DNA of 64,000 bases, taken from the NCBI RefSeq assembly GCF_011030405.1, contig NZ_JAAJTJ010000003.1, positions 124,001 to 188,000 on the forward strand, in the 5' to 3' direction. Below, piece by piece: positions 24,236 to 31,775 of this stretch. Origin of the DNA: Parapedobacter sp. SGR-10 (GTDB taxonomy: Bacteria; Bacteroidota; Bacteroidia; Sphingobacteriales; Sphingobacteriaceae). The position numbers were made by a program, and so were the translations under genes. How positions within the stretch are numbered: the stretch's first letter is position 1; every line of letters starts with the position of its first letter. The notes under the pieces are model-generated. The model saw nothing but the letters and a program-made list of their open reading frames with translations. It had not been told where the DNA came from and did no database searches.

Positions 24236-25786
24236 ATGTCTGAAAAAATACTCATTCTTGATTTTGGTTCACAATATACGCAGTTGATCGCAAGACGTGT
24301 CCGTGAACTCAATGTGTACTGTGAAATTCATCCATTTAACAAAGTTCCTGATTTAGACGATAGTGTCAAGGGAGTCATTTTTTCCGGAAGCCCTTATTCG
24401 GTGAGACAAGTTGATGCACCTCAGATAGACTATGCGGCTTTTCAAGATAAATGTCCATTGCTTGCTGTATGCTACGGTGCTCAGTATCTTGCACAGCATA
24501 ATGGAGGTGAGGTGTTACCGTCCGAGATACGGGAGTACGGTCGTGCTAATCTACAGTTTGTAGACCAGGAAAACCCTTTGTTGAAAGGTGTACCTGTACA
24601 GTCACAGGTGTGGATGTCTCATGGGGATACGATCAAGGAAGTACCTTCAGATTTTAGGATTATTGCCAGTACGGACAAGGTTCGGGTCGCTGCCTATCAA
24701 GTCGGCCATTCAAATACCTTCGGTATACAATTCCATCCCGAAGTAACACACAGTACGGATGGGCAGATTTTGCTCAAAAACTTTGTCGTGGATATCTGTG
24801 GCTGTAGCCAAGATTGGACCTCCGAATCTTTTGTGGAATCTACCGTAGCGTCACTTCAAGAAGAGTTGGGCAACGATCATGTTATCATGGCCTTATCAGG
24901 CGGTGTTGATTCTACCGTAGCGGCTGTGTTGTTGCATCATGCCATAGGTAAGAACTTGCATTGCTTCTTTGTCGATCACGGCTTGCTGCGCAAGAATGAG
25001 TACGAGCAGGTATTGGAATCGTACAAACATATGGGGCTCAACATTAAGGGAGTCAATGCGAAAGATCTCTTTTTTGAGAAATTAAAAGGCGTGACAGAGC
25101 CCGAGCAAAAGCGTAAAATTATCGGTGCCGCATTTATCGATGTGTTCGACCAAGCGTCGAAAGATATCCAACAAGAATTGCCGGCAGGAGCTGAAGCCAA
25201 ATGGTTGGGGCAGGGTACGATCTATCCGGACATCATTGAGTCGGTATCGGTCAAAGGACCTTCGGCTACCATCAAATCACACCATAATGTAGGTGGACTG
25301 CCAGACTATATGAAACTCAAGGTCATCGAACCGTTGAAAACCTTGTTCAAGGATGAAGTGCGACGTGTAGGCAAGACTTTGGAGATCGATCCGAACATTC
25401 TAAATAGACATCCATTTCCAGGTCCAGGATTGGGAATCCGTATTTTGGGTGATATCAACGAAGAAAAGGTACGGATTTTGCAGGAAGCTGATGATATCTA
25501 TATCCGAAATCTGAAGGAATCCGGATGGTACGACAAGATATGGCAGGCCGGCACGATCTTTTTGCCGATACAGTCTGTGGGTGTGATGGGTGATGAGCGG
25601 ACCTACGAACATGTAGTGGCATTGAGAGCTGTAGGCTCATTGGATGGTATGACAGCAGATTGGATACATTTACCTTACGAGCTGCTGGCCAAGATTTCCA
25701 ATGAAATCATTAATCATGTAAAAGGTATTAACAGGGTCGTTTATGACATCAGTTCAAAACCGCCCGCAACTATTGAATGGGAGTAA
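24236..25786 (+). CDS. guaA: GMP synthase (glutamine-hydrolysing)
   Basis: Cytoplasmic enzyme of 516 residues that makes GMP from XMP, ATP and glutamine. The N-terminal class I glutamine amidotransferase has its triad Cys79 (LLAVCYGAQ), His167 and Glu169 ([11 protein letters not shown]). The ATP pyrophosphatase P-loop is SGGVDST at 221-227. The C-terminal dimerisation domain includes [14 protein letters not shown] and ends KPPATIEWE. All parts are complete. It heads a three-gene unit with a substrate-binding-like lipoprotein and an RNA methyltransferase. Confidence 0.98.
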   Translation: MSEKILILDFGSQYTQLIARRVRELNVYCEIHPFNKVPDLDDSVKGVIFSGSPYSVRQVDAPQIDYAAFQDKCPLLAVCYGAQYLAQHNGGEVLPSEIREYGRANLQFVDQENPLLKGVPVQSQVWMSHGDTIKEVPSDFRIIASTDKVRVAAYQVGHSNTFGIQFHPEVTHSTDGQILLKNFVVDICGCSQDWTSESFVESTVASLQEELGNDHVIMALSGGVDSTVAAVLLHHAIGKNLHCFFVDHGLLRKNEYEQVLESYKHMGLNIKGVNAKDLFFEKLKGVTEPEQKRKIIGAAFIDVFDQASKDIQQELPAGAEAKWLGQGTIYPDIIESVSVKGPSATIKSHHNVGGLPDYMKLKVIEPLKTLFKDEVRRVGKTLEIDPNILNRHPFPGPGLGIRILGDINEEKVRILQEADDIYIRNLKESGWYDKIWQAGTIFLPIQSVGVMGDERTYEHVVALRAVGSLDGMTADWIHLPYELLAKISNEIINHVKGINRVVYDISSKPPATIEWE

Positions 25787-25789
25787 ACA

Positions 25790-27034
25790 ATGAAATATAT
25801 TTCAGTTCTGTACGGCATAATTTTGTTTCTTGGAGTAGCGGCATGTACCCCAAAGGTGGGTGTATTGCGTTCTCCTGATTATAAAGGCAATGTAGGCAGC
25901 GGAACTGATACTAAGAAGTCGGACGCTGCTTCGGACAAAGAGACGAAGGATGTGGCCGGAAAAAAACATTTGGCTGGTTCCAACATCGCTTTAGTACTGC
26001 CCTTTCAGCTGAATCAGATATCCACATCGTCTATTTTGGAGAAGGATGTCAAGCGTTCGGCCTTGGCATTGGATTTTTATCAAGGCTTTCAGCTGGGTTT
26101 GGAAGACTTGGCCCGTAAAGGGAAAAATTTTTATTTGGATGTACTGGATTCGAGAGATGATGATTTCCAAAATGCCACACTGGCCAAGTCGGAGACTGTC
26201 TCTGAAGCAGCTGTAGTCGTAGGGCCTGTGTACCCCAAGGAGATCAAATCTTTTGGCACCAATCTATCCAACAAGGATGTCTTGCAGATCAATCCCTTGG
26301 CAGCGAGTATGCCTACGGAGTTCAATCTTCCCAATCTGGTATCGCTGAGACCACCGATCAAAGCACATACCCAAGCGATAGCCCGTGAGGTGGCCAATGG
26401 ATTTTCAGGCGGGGACGTCATTATTATCTACAATACAGCAGACAATGACGGACGACAGTTTCTCAACGGTATGTTGGCGGCGATCAGGCAGGTCAAGGCC
26501 AATGTGAATGTTGTGTCCGTATCCAGCATCACGCAGCTCAATGAAAAACTGTCCAATACCGGATTTACCCATGTTATTGCCGGCACGACGGACAAGCTGC
26601 AGATCCGGACGCTCATCAATAACCTAAGCAGTAAAGCCAAAGAAGGGATTTATAATTTTCAATTGTATGGGCATCCGCTTTGGGATCGCTTTGATTGGAG
26701 CATTTATCCGGAATTTGCGGATCTGAAACCCAGGATACCTTCGGAGAGTGTTTTGAAAGAGTGGACTGCTCCGGCAAAGAAATTCAAAGAGGCCTACAGC
26801 ATGAAATATGGTGTACAACCTTCAGACCATTCTTTCAGAGGGTATGACTGTGCGTTATATTTTGGTTCTTTGTTGGCTAAATATGACAAGGCACAGCTCA
26901 AAGATAACCTGGAGAAAGAAGAGTACGAAGGTTTATATAGCCGTTATAAATTTTCGCACAACAATACGTGGGGGTATGTCAATGAGGCTGTTGCTGTCCG
27001 GATATACCGAAACGGAAGCTTTCAGTTACAATAG
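25790..27034 (+). CDS. Lipoprotein with type 1 periplasmic-binding (Leu/Ile/Val-like) fold
   Basis: Lipoprotein of 414 residues (MKYISVLYGIILFLGVAAC, lipobox VAAC). A low-complexity Lys/Asp/Ser linker at about 30-60 leads into a periplasmic-binding fold: NIALVLPFQLNQ, ALDFYQGFQLGLEDLARKGKNFYLDVLDSRDD, AVVVGPVYPKEIKSF and FTHVIAGTTDKLQIRTLINNL. Such proteins in this phylum resemble LpoA-like or amino-acid-binding folds, but no transporter genes are adjacent. Its place four bases after guaA is known to me from related genomes but unexplained. Ligand unknown. Confidence 0.8.
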   Translation: MKYISVLYGIILFLGVAACTPKVGVLRSPDYKGNVGSGTDTKKSDAASDKETKDVAGKKHLAGSNIALVLPFQLNQISTSSILEKDVKRSALALDFYQGFQLGLEDLARKGKNFYLDVLDSRDDDFQNATLAKSETVSEAAVVVGPVYPKEIKSFGTNLSNKDVLQINPLAASMPTEFNLPNLVSLRPPIKAHTQAIAREVANGFSGGDVIIIYNTADNDGRQFLNGMLAAIRQVKANVNVVSVSSITQLNEKLSNTGFTHVIAGTTDKLQIRTLINNLSSKAKEGIYNFQLYGHPLWDRFDWSIYPEFADLKPRIPSESVLKEWTAPAKKFKEAYSMKYGVQPSDHSFRGYDCALYFGSLLAKYDKAQLKDNLEKEEYEGLYSRYKFSHNNTWGYVNEAVAVRIYRNGSFQLQ

Positions 27035-27042
27035 TATTGTAC

Positions 27043-28209
27043 ATGGAATTGAACGAAAAACGTGTACAGCAGCAGATCCGTAACTTTGAAAAGGCCATCA
27101 GTGCGTACACTGGGCAGGAACCTTTGGCACGTTTTTTAACCCGATATTATAAGGAAAATAAGCAAATGGGATCATCTGACCGACGGATGACCTCTCGTCT
27201 ATGCTACAATTATTTTCGGATCGGTGACTGGAAAAAAGGTGCCTCTCCATTGGATAGGGTCGTTCATGCAGAATACTTATGCGAACAGGAGTCGTCCATG
27301 GTTCAATTATTGGCTCCCGAACTCCATGCCACGATAAAAAGACCCTTACCAGAAAAAATTGCTCTTATTCATGCTGATATGCATGTGTTTTTTCCTTTGG
27401 TCAACGAGATTTCTGATGTCATCGACAAGCAGGAATTTCTAGTAAGCCAACTCATTCAACCCGATTTGTTTGTTCGTCTAAAACGAGGAAATGAACGAGC
27501 CGTCCTTTCTGAGCTGGAATACAGACAAATCCCTTTCAAACAATTATCTGAGCAAGCGGTCGCACTACCCAATGGAACAAAACTCCAGGAAATGACAAAA
27601 GTGGCCGGATTGTATGAAATACAAGACCTCTCTTCCCAACGAACATTGGATGATATAGAAGCTCTGAAAGGGGAGAAGTGGTGGGATGCCTGTGCAGCTT
27701 CGGGAGGCAAAGCTCTGCTGTTTTTGGATAAATATCCTCACATAGATCTGTTGGTATCGGATATTCGCCTGTCCATCTTAAGAAATCTGGACGAACGTTT
27801 TGAAAAGGCACGCATAACTGTTCCGTATCGCAAAAAGATCATTGATCTCACACAGGACGTACATTACATATTGCAGGGAGAATTATTTGATGGTATCATT
27901 TTAGATGCGCCCTGCTCCGGATCCGGTACTTGGGGACGTACCCCGGAGATGAAAGCACAGTTTTCCGAAGAAAAGCTTCGGAAGTTTTCCACATTGCAGC
28001 GTACGATTGCCTCCAATGTCGTTCAGGCGCTAAAGCCTGGCAAATCGTTGACTTATATCACATGCTCTGTCTATAAATCAGAAAATGAGGATGTGGTCGA
28101 TTATCTGGTCTCTGACCATGGGATGGCCGTGGACAAGATGCATGTCCTCCATGGCTATCGTGAGAAAGCCGATACCATGTTTGTAGCGAGATTGGTTAAA
28201 CGTCAATAG
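27043..28209 (+). CDS. RsmB/Sun-type RNA m5C methyltransferase
   Basis: SAM-dependent RNA cytosine-5 methyltransferase of 388 residues. I use the ATG at 27043 and not the TTG six bases earlier. The N-terminal helical region (VQQQIRNFEKAISAY...RRMTSRLCYNYFR) is unlike the canonical NusB domain but typical of Bacteroidota members. The catalytic motif IV is LDAPCSGSGTWGRTPEMK and motif VI TCSVYKSENEDVV, giving both conserved cysteines. The SAM site is WWDACAASGGKALLF. It may modify 16S rRNA C967 like RsmB, but the exact site is uncertain. Last gene of the guaA unit. Confidence 0.88.
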   Translation: MELNEKRVQQQIRNFEKAISAYTGQEPLARFLTRYYKENKQMGSSDRRMTSRLCYNYFRIGDWKKGASPLDRVVHAEYLCEQESSMVQLLAPELHATIKRPLPEKIALIHADMHVFFPLVNEISDVIDKQEFLVSQLIQPDLFVRLKRGNERAVLSELEYRQIPFKQLSEQAVALPNGTKLQEMTKVAGLYEIQDLSSQRTLDDIEALKGEKWWDACAASGGKALLFLDKYPHIDLLVSDIRLSILRNLDERFEKARITVPYRKKIIDLTQDVHYILQGELFDGIILDAPCSGSGTWGRTPEMKAQFSEEKLRKFSTLQRTIASNVVQALKPGKSLTYITCSVYKSENEDVVDYLVSDHGMAVDKMHVLHGYREKADTMFVARLVKRQ

Positions 28210-28238
28210 TGGTGGGCTAAAAAAAACTAAATTCAACT

Positions 28239-28320
28239 CGTCATCCTGAGCGAAGTCGAAGGATCTCATTATAGTATTGCTTCACTAGAATAAGATGTTT
28301 CGACTACGCTCAACATGACG
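28239..28320. repeat. Family B dispersed hairpin repeat (CGTCATCCTGAGCGAAGTCG type)
   Basis: Left arm from 28239 (CGTCATCCTGAGCG...GTCGAAGGATC) pairs with the right arm ending CATGACG at 28320, roughly 27-base arms with a few mismatches. This sequence type is common between genes in Bacteroidota. It lies in the convergent gap between the methyltransferase and uspA genes. Confidence 0.85.
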
Positions 28321-28328
28321 GCTTTTTT

Positions 28329-28793
28329 TTAGTCACATTTGCTCGGTACGATCAGTACAGGGCAGTGTGACTTACGGATCACAGAAGTCGACACACTTCC
28401 CGAAATAAACAGATCAAATCCCGTTCTTCCGTTGGTTCCCATGACCAAGAGATCTGCAGCCCATTCCTCACAAGTGTCCAGTATTTCTTCACGGATATTG
28501 CCTATCCTGCTGAAGGTAAAGACCTCCTTTGCCGAGGTAAAATGTGCTGAGATTCTGTCCAGGTAATCCTGTGCCGCCTGTAGTTGGGTCTCTGATACCT
28601 CAGGGACGACGATGGGTTGCTGACCCAATAAAGGGTCGACACCATAGCTTGCAGGCGAGGTGGGTGGAACTATCGTGACCAAGGCAACGGAAGTGCTTTC
28701 TGATACCAGATCACGGGCATATTCGATGACTTTTTCCGAGCAGGGACTGTCATCCAATGCGACCAATATACGTTGAAATTTAGAGTAAGCCAT
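28329..28793 (-). CDS. Universal stress protein, UspA family
   Basis: Single-domain Usp of 154 residues. It starts AYSKFQRILVALDDSPCSEKVIEYA, with the Asp that contacts adenine, and ends with the ATP-binding pattern GTNGRTGFDLFISGSVSTSVIRKSHCPVLIV (G-2x-G-9x-G-S/T). It should therefore bind ATP. The role is stress survival in general; nothing in the neighbourhood is more specific. A near -7 box (TTCCTTTG) lies upstream on the minus strand. Confidence 0.93.
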   Translation of the reverse strand: MAYSKFQRILVALDDSPCSEKVIEYARDLVSESTSVALVTIVPPTSPASYGVDPLLGQQPIVVPEVSETQLQAAQDYLDRISAHFTSAKEVFTFSRIGNIREEILDTCEEWAADLLVMGTNGRTGFDLFISGSVSTSVIRKSHCPVLIVPSKCD

Positions 28794-28885
28794 TTTATGA
28801 TAATTTTAAGTCCATTTATACTTATAAAACAAAGGAATATAGGCATTTGTTTTTGGAAAATGTTGTTGGGATTTTTGGATTGTTG

Positions 28886-28893
28886 TACCTTTG
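28886..28893 (+). promoter_or_regulatory. -7 box of the Crp/Fnr gene
   Basis: TACCTTTG (TAnnTTTG), 46 bases before the start codon. The -33 element could not be placed at normal spacing. Confidence 0.4.
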
Positions 28894-28939
28894 GTATGAG
28901 TAAGGATAAGCTACTTTAGTAACCAACAAATTAAGAGAA

Positions 28940-29506
28940 ATGGGATTTATCAGGGCATATTATGAACAGTTTGTCACCCTAAAGGAGGCAGAATGGGAAT
29001 TTATAGCTTCTCATTTTGAAGCAGTGCACTTTGATAAAAATGAGATCATTACCCCACAGGGAGAAACCGAACGTCGACTCTTGTTCATAGACTCCGGTAT
29101 AGTAAGGTCTTTTGTGCCAGATATAGAAAGTGAACTGACCTTTGGATTTGCCTTTGCGAAGGAATTCACCTGTGTTTACGAGTCTTTTTTGACCCAGACT
29201 CCATCGCAATATGCTTTGCAGGCTTTGACCCCTGTGTCTGGTTGGCAGATATCCTATGATGCTATGCAAAGGGTTTATAGTCAGACCCAGGTAGGTAATT
29301 ATTTGGGACGCTTCGCGTCTGAGCAATTGTACCTCTCAAAAAGTAGACGCGAAATATATCTGCTAAAGCACACGATCAAAGAAAGGTATCTCAAACTGTT
29401 TGAAGAACAACCGCAGATATTGAAGTATATCCCACTTAAATATATAGCCTCGTATATCGGGACGACACCCCAAGGCCTGAGCCGTATCCGTCGGGAGATT
29501 AATTAA
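28940..29506 (+). CDS. Crp/Fnr-family transcription regulator
   Basis: Regulator of 188 residues. The N-terminal cyclic-nucleotide-binding-like beta barrel spans about 20-115 (FDKNEIITPQGETERRLLFIDSGIVRSFV). A long dimer helix follows, and the C-terminal HTH is IPLKYIASYIGTTPQGLSRIRREI at about 160-188. There are no Fnr-type cysteines for an iron-sulfur cluster and no clear cAMP-site Arg-Ser pair, so the effector is unknown. Many such genes in this group control one neighbour, and map or the def remnant is next. Confidence 0.9.
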   Translation: MGFIRAYYEQFVTLKEAEWEFIASHFEAVHFDKNEIITPQGETERRLLFIDSGIVRSFVPDIESELTFGFAFAKEFTCVYESFLTQTPSQYALQALTPVSGWQISYDAMQRVYSQTQVGNYLGRFASEQLYLSKSRREIYLLKHTIKERYLKLFEEQPQILKYIPLKYIASYIGTTPQGLSRIRREIN

Positions 29507-29516
29507 CATTTGTTCA

Positions 29517-29547
29517 TTGCCTCGATGTGGCCAAATCCAGAACTTTG
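29517..29547 (+). promoter_or_regulatory. Promoter before the def remnant and map
   Basis: TTG at 29517-29519, 20-base spacer, GAACTTTG at 29540-29547 (one base off TAnnTTTG). Transcription would begin just before the def remnant and read through into map. Confidence 0.45.
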
Positions 29548-29565
29548 TCAAAAAATATTCTGGAT

Positions 29566-29661
29566 ATGGTGTTACCGATTTTGGCATATGGAAATAAGCT
29601 CTTACAGCAAGAGTGCCTGGATGTGAATCCGGATTTTCCCTGGAAATACAATTTGTTATAA
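29566..29661 (+). pseudogene. def: N-terminal stub of peptide deformylase
   Basis: This 31-codon frame begins MVLPILAYGNKLLQQECLD and continues VNPDFP before it loses similarity and stops (WKYNLL). The first 25 residues match the usual opening of Bacteroidota peptide deformylase (M-LPI-AYG---L------I--D-P). The metal-binding and catalytic motifs (GIGLAAPQ, EGCLS, HExDH) are all missing. It ends one base before map. Deformylase and methionine aminopeptidase act one after the other on new proteins, so a def-map pair has probably lost most of def by deletion. Confidence 0.7.
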
Positions 29662-29662
29662 G

Positions 29663-30421
29663 ATGTCTATTACAAACGAAACCGAATTGATGGGGATGAA
29701 GCAGGTGAGCTATGCTGTCGCTCATACCCTCCGAAGAATGAGAGAATACGCACAAGTAGGTATGACCACAGAGGAATTGGATGATTATGGTGCGCAGATA
29801 TTAAGGGAGTTCGGAGCGAAATCTGCACCTTTTCTGACCTATGGTTTTCCGGGATGGACCTGTATCAGTGTTGGTCATGAGTTTTGTCATGGTATCCCTT
29901 CGAGCCAGCGTATTTTGAAAGAGGGAGATTTGGTGAATATTGATGTTTCGGCAGAACTTGAAGGTTATTGGGCGGACAATGCGTGTTCTTTTGTGCTTGG
30001 AAAAGATATGGAGGGGCATCAAAAATTGGTGGATACCTCCAAGGATATTCTTTACCGGGCTATAATGCGTATCAAGGGCGGTGTGCGAATTTCGGATCTG
30101 GGACTTTTTATACAGACCGAGGCTACAAAAAAAGGGTACAAAGTCATTAAAAACCTGGCTGGCCACGGTGTAGGGCGTAGCCTGCACGAAGAGCCTGACA
30201 ATCTCTTGAATTACAGGGACAGATACGATCACCGCCGCTTCAAAAAAGGGTCGGTTGTGGCCGTGGAGACATTTATCTCTACGACCTCAACCTATGCCGA
30301 TACGCAGGACGATGGTTGGACGATGGTCGGCAACAAGGGAGGCTACATGGCACAGCATGAGCATACGATCCTTATCACCGAAAACAAACCGATTATTTTG
30401 ACGGAGATGAATGGGATATAA
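29663..30421 (+). CDS. map: Methionine aminopeptidase, type I
   Basis: Cytoplasmic metalloprotease of 252 residues that removes the starting methionine. The five metal ligands are visible: Asp in LVNIDVSAELEGYWAD, Asp in ADNACSFVLG, His in GHGVGRSLHEEP, Glu in VAVETFIS and Glu in QHEHTILIT; the substrate His is in SVGHEFCHGIP. It starts one base after a peptide-deformylase stub that carries the promoter. It may be a second map copy, since essential map genes usually sit near ribosomal protein genes in this phylum. Confidence 0.95.
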   Translation: MSITNETELMGMKQVSYAVAHTLRRMREYAQVGMTTEELDDYGAQILREFGAKSAPFLTYGFPGWTCISVGHEFCHGIPSSQRILKEGDLVNIDVSAELEGYWADNACSFVLGKDMEGHQKLVDTSKDILYRAIMRIKGGVRISDLGLFIQTEATKKGYKVIKNLAGHGVGRSLHEEPDNLLNYRDRYDHRRFKKGSVVAVETFISTTSTYADTQDDGWTMVGNKGGYMAQHEHTILITENKPIILTEMNGI

Positions 30422-30423
30422 GA

Positions 30424-30690
30424 TCAATCCACAGCCGGTACCAGTACATTATGCTCCAATCGTACGGGGACAGGGTTGATGCTCGTGAAACCGTCTTCTT
30501 TTTGGACGATGCGCGAGAGGTCCAACCCTTTCTTGGAAAATGCGGCGATGATGGCGGTGCGGAACGTTGCTTTGGCCGAACCCCAACCTTGACCTTTAAC
30601 GGTTTCGTTGTTGAGTTGGATCAATTCCTCGATAGAATAGGTGCTGAACTTTTCCAATAAGTGTTGGTAGAGTTGAATTGTTGTTGACAT
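30424..30690 (-). CDS. Conserved hypothetical protein (88 residues)
   Basis: Small cytoplasmic protein starting MSTTIQLYQHLLEKFSTYSIEEL with a helical first half (IQLNNETVKGQGWGSAKATFRTAIIAAFSKKGLDL) and a short strand-rich tail ending HNVLVPAVD. I recall similar small proteins in Sphingobacteriaceae but no family name. It converges on map with only two bases between the stops, so the two mRNAs must overlap. Confidence 0.7.
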   Translation of the reverse strand: MSTTIQLYQHLLEKFSTYSIEELIQLNNETVKGQGWGSAKATFRTAIIAAFSKKGLDLSRIVQKEDGFTSINPVPVRLEHNVLVPAVD

Positions 30691-30845
30691 ACAATTTAAA
30701 AATTTAAAACGTTAAACCATAAATTGTATTCAGAAATCGTAAGGGAAAATAAGCGTTTTTGCAGACGTTTATTTTGGCTTTTACACCCGTATTATTTTAC
30801 CACCGCGGTGACTGCACTCGGTTGGTATTGCACATGCAATTCTGA

Positions 30846-30875
30846 ATACTCTACAAATATAGTAGAGTATTTTTG
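30846..30875. terminator. Hairpin upstream of the toxin-antitoxin unit
   Basis: Perfect nine-base arms ATACTCTAC/GTAGAGTAT with T5 on the plus side. No plus-strand gene ends just before it; 30691-30845 has no gene that I can support. It may insulate the TA operon. Confidence 0.6.
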
Positions 30876-30921
30876 AAAAAACAAATTTTTGTAATAAATC
30901 ATACCTTAAATTTAAAAAATA

Positions 30922-30953
30922 CGTATAAAATAGATATATTTGTCCGTATAAAA
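30922..30953 (+). promoter_or_regulatory. Toxin-antitoxin promoter flanked by direct repeats
   Basis: Two copies of CGTATAAAA (30922-30930 and 30945-30953) flank the -7 box TATATTTG (30935-30942). This arrangement suits binding by the antitoxin or toxin-antitoxin complex for autoregulation. Confidence 0.5.
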
Positions 30954-30962
30954 AGTAGAAGT

Positions 30963-31217
30963 ATGGATACTAAACTAACACTAAAGCTGAATGATAATGT
31001 GATCGAAAGAGCTAAGAAATATGCTTCGAACAAAAAAACAAGCCTATCCAGATTGATAGAAAATTATCTGGATTCGTTGACCCGCGAACAAAATGACGAT
31101 TTCGAGATTTCGCCTTTTGTAAAAAGTATCTCAAGCGGAAAAAGTATCCCTGTCGATGCAGATTATAAAACAGCGAGAGAAGAGTATATTGATTTTTTAG
31201 ACAAAAAGTATCAATAA
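30963..31217 (+). CDS. Antitoxin of a PIN-domain toxin-antitoxin pair (DUF6364-like)
   Basis: Small DNA-binding-type antitoxin of 84 residues. The start at 30963 follows the promoter at 30935 by the right distance, while the longer frame from 30873 would begin before the promoter. The N-terminus MDTKLTLKLNDNVIERAKKYASNKKTSLSRLIENYLDSL has the ribbon-helix-helix look of DUF6364 antitoxins, and the C-terminal part should wrap the toxin. The toxin ATG follows one base after its stop, so the pair is translationally linked. Confidence 0.8.
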   Translation: MDTKLTLKLNDNVIERAKKYASNKKTSLSRLIENYLDSLTREQNDDFEISPFVKSISSGKSIPVDADYKTAREEYIDFLDKKYQ

Positions 31218-31218
31218 G

Positions 31219-31650
31219 ATGCAACGTGTGTTTTTGGATACGAATGTCGTCATAGACTTTCTTGGAGAAAGGGTAGACTTCTACGAACCTATAGCCAAAG
31301 TTTTGACTTTAGCAGACAAGAAGAAAATTAAGGTATATACTTCTCCAAACTCTATTTCTAATACCTATTATCTCCTTGCCAAATATGAAAATGCAAAAAC
31401 TGCATTGGAAAAGATCAGAAAATTTAAACTGATCTGTAGTATGTCCATTATGGATGATGAAGTGGTCGACAAGGCCATCGTTTCGGGATTCAAAGATTTT
31501 GAGGATGCCATGCAATATTTTAGTGCAGTCGCTACGGGCTGTGATCTGATCATTACCCGAAATGAAAAGGATTTTAAAAATGCCCTCATTCCGGTAATGA
31601 ATGCAGAAAGTTATCTACAAACCCTATCCGGCCCGAATGTCGGTTTATGA
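31219..31650 (+). CDS. PIN-domain toxin (VapC-like ribonuclease)
   Basis: PIN-fold RNase of 143 residues. The first metal-binding Asp is in MQRVFLDTNVVIDFLGE (Asp7), the next acids are in the FKDFEDAMQYFSAVATGCD helix, and the last in ITRNEKDF. These are the four acidic positions of VapC-type toxins, which cut tRNA or rRNA. The upstream antitoxin gene is one base away. Such pairs often stabilise mobile or accessory DNA, but no other mobile gene is adjacent. Confidence 0.88.
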   Translation: MQRVFLDTNVVIDFLGERVDFYEPIAKVLTLADKKKIKVYTSPNSISNTYYLLAKYENAKTALEKIRKFKLICSMSIMDDEVVDKAIVSGFKDFEDAMQYFSAVATGCDLIITRNEKDFKNALIPVMNAESYLQTLSGPNVGL

Positions 31651-31775
31651 CCTTTTTACTGTCTGCCTATTGATATTTTGTCATCATCACCCTGCCATAC
31701 TGTCCTAAAAAGCCAATTGGAACAGGTCTTGCTATAGGATGTTCGATTTTTAATATGTAAAATAGAACTAACTAT

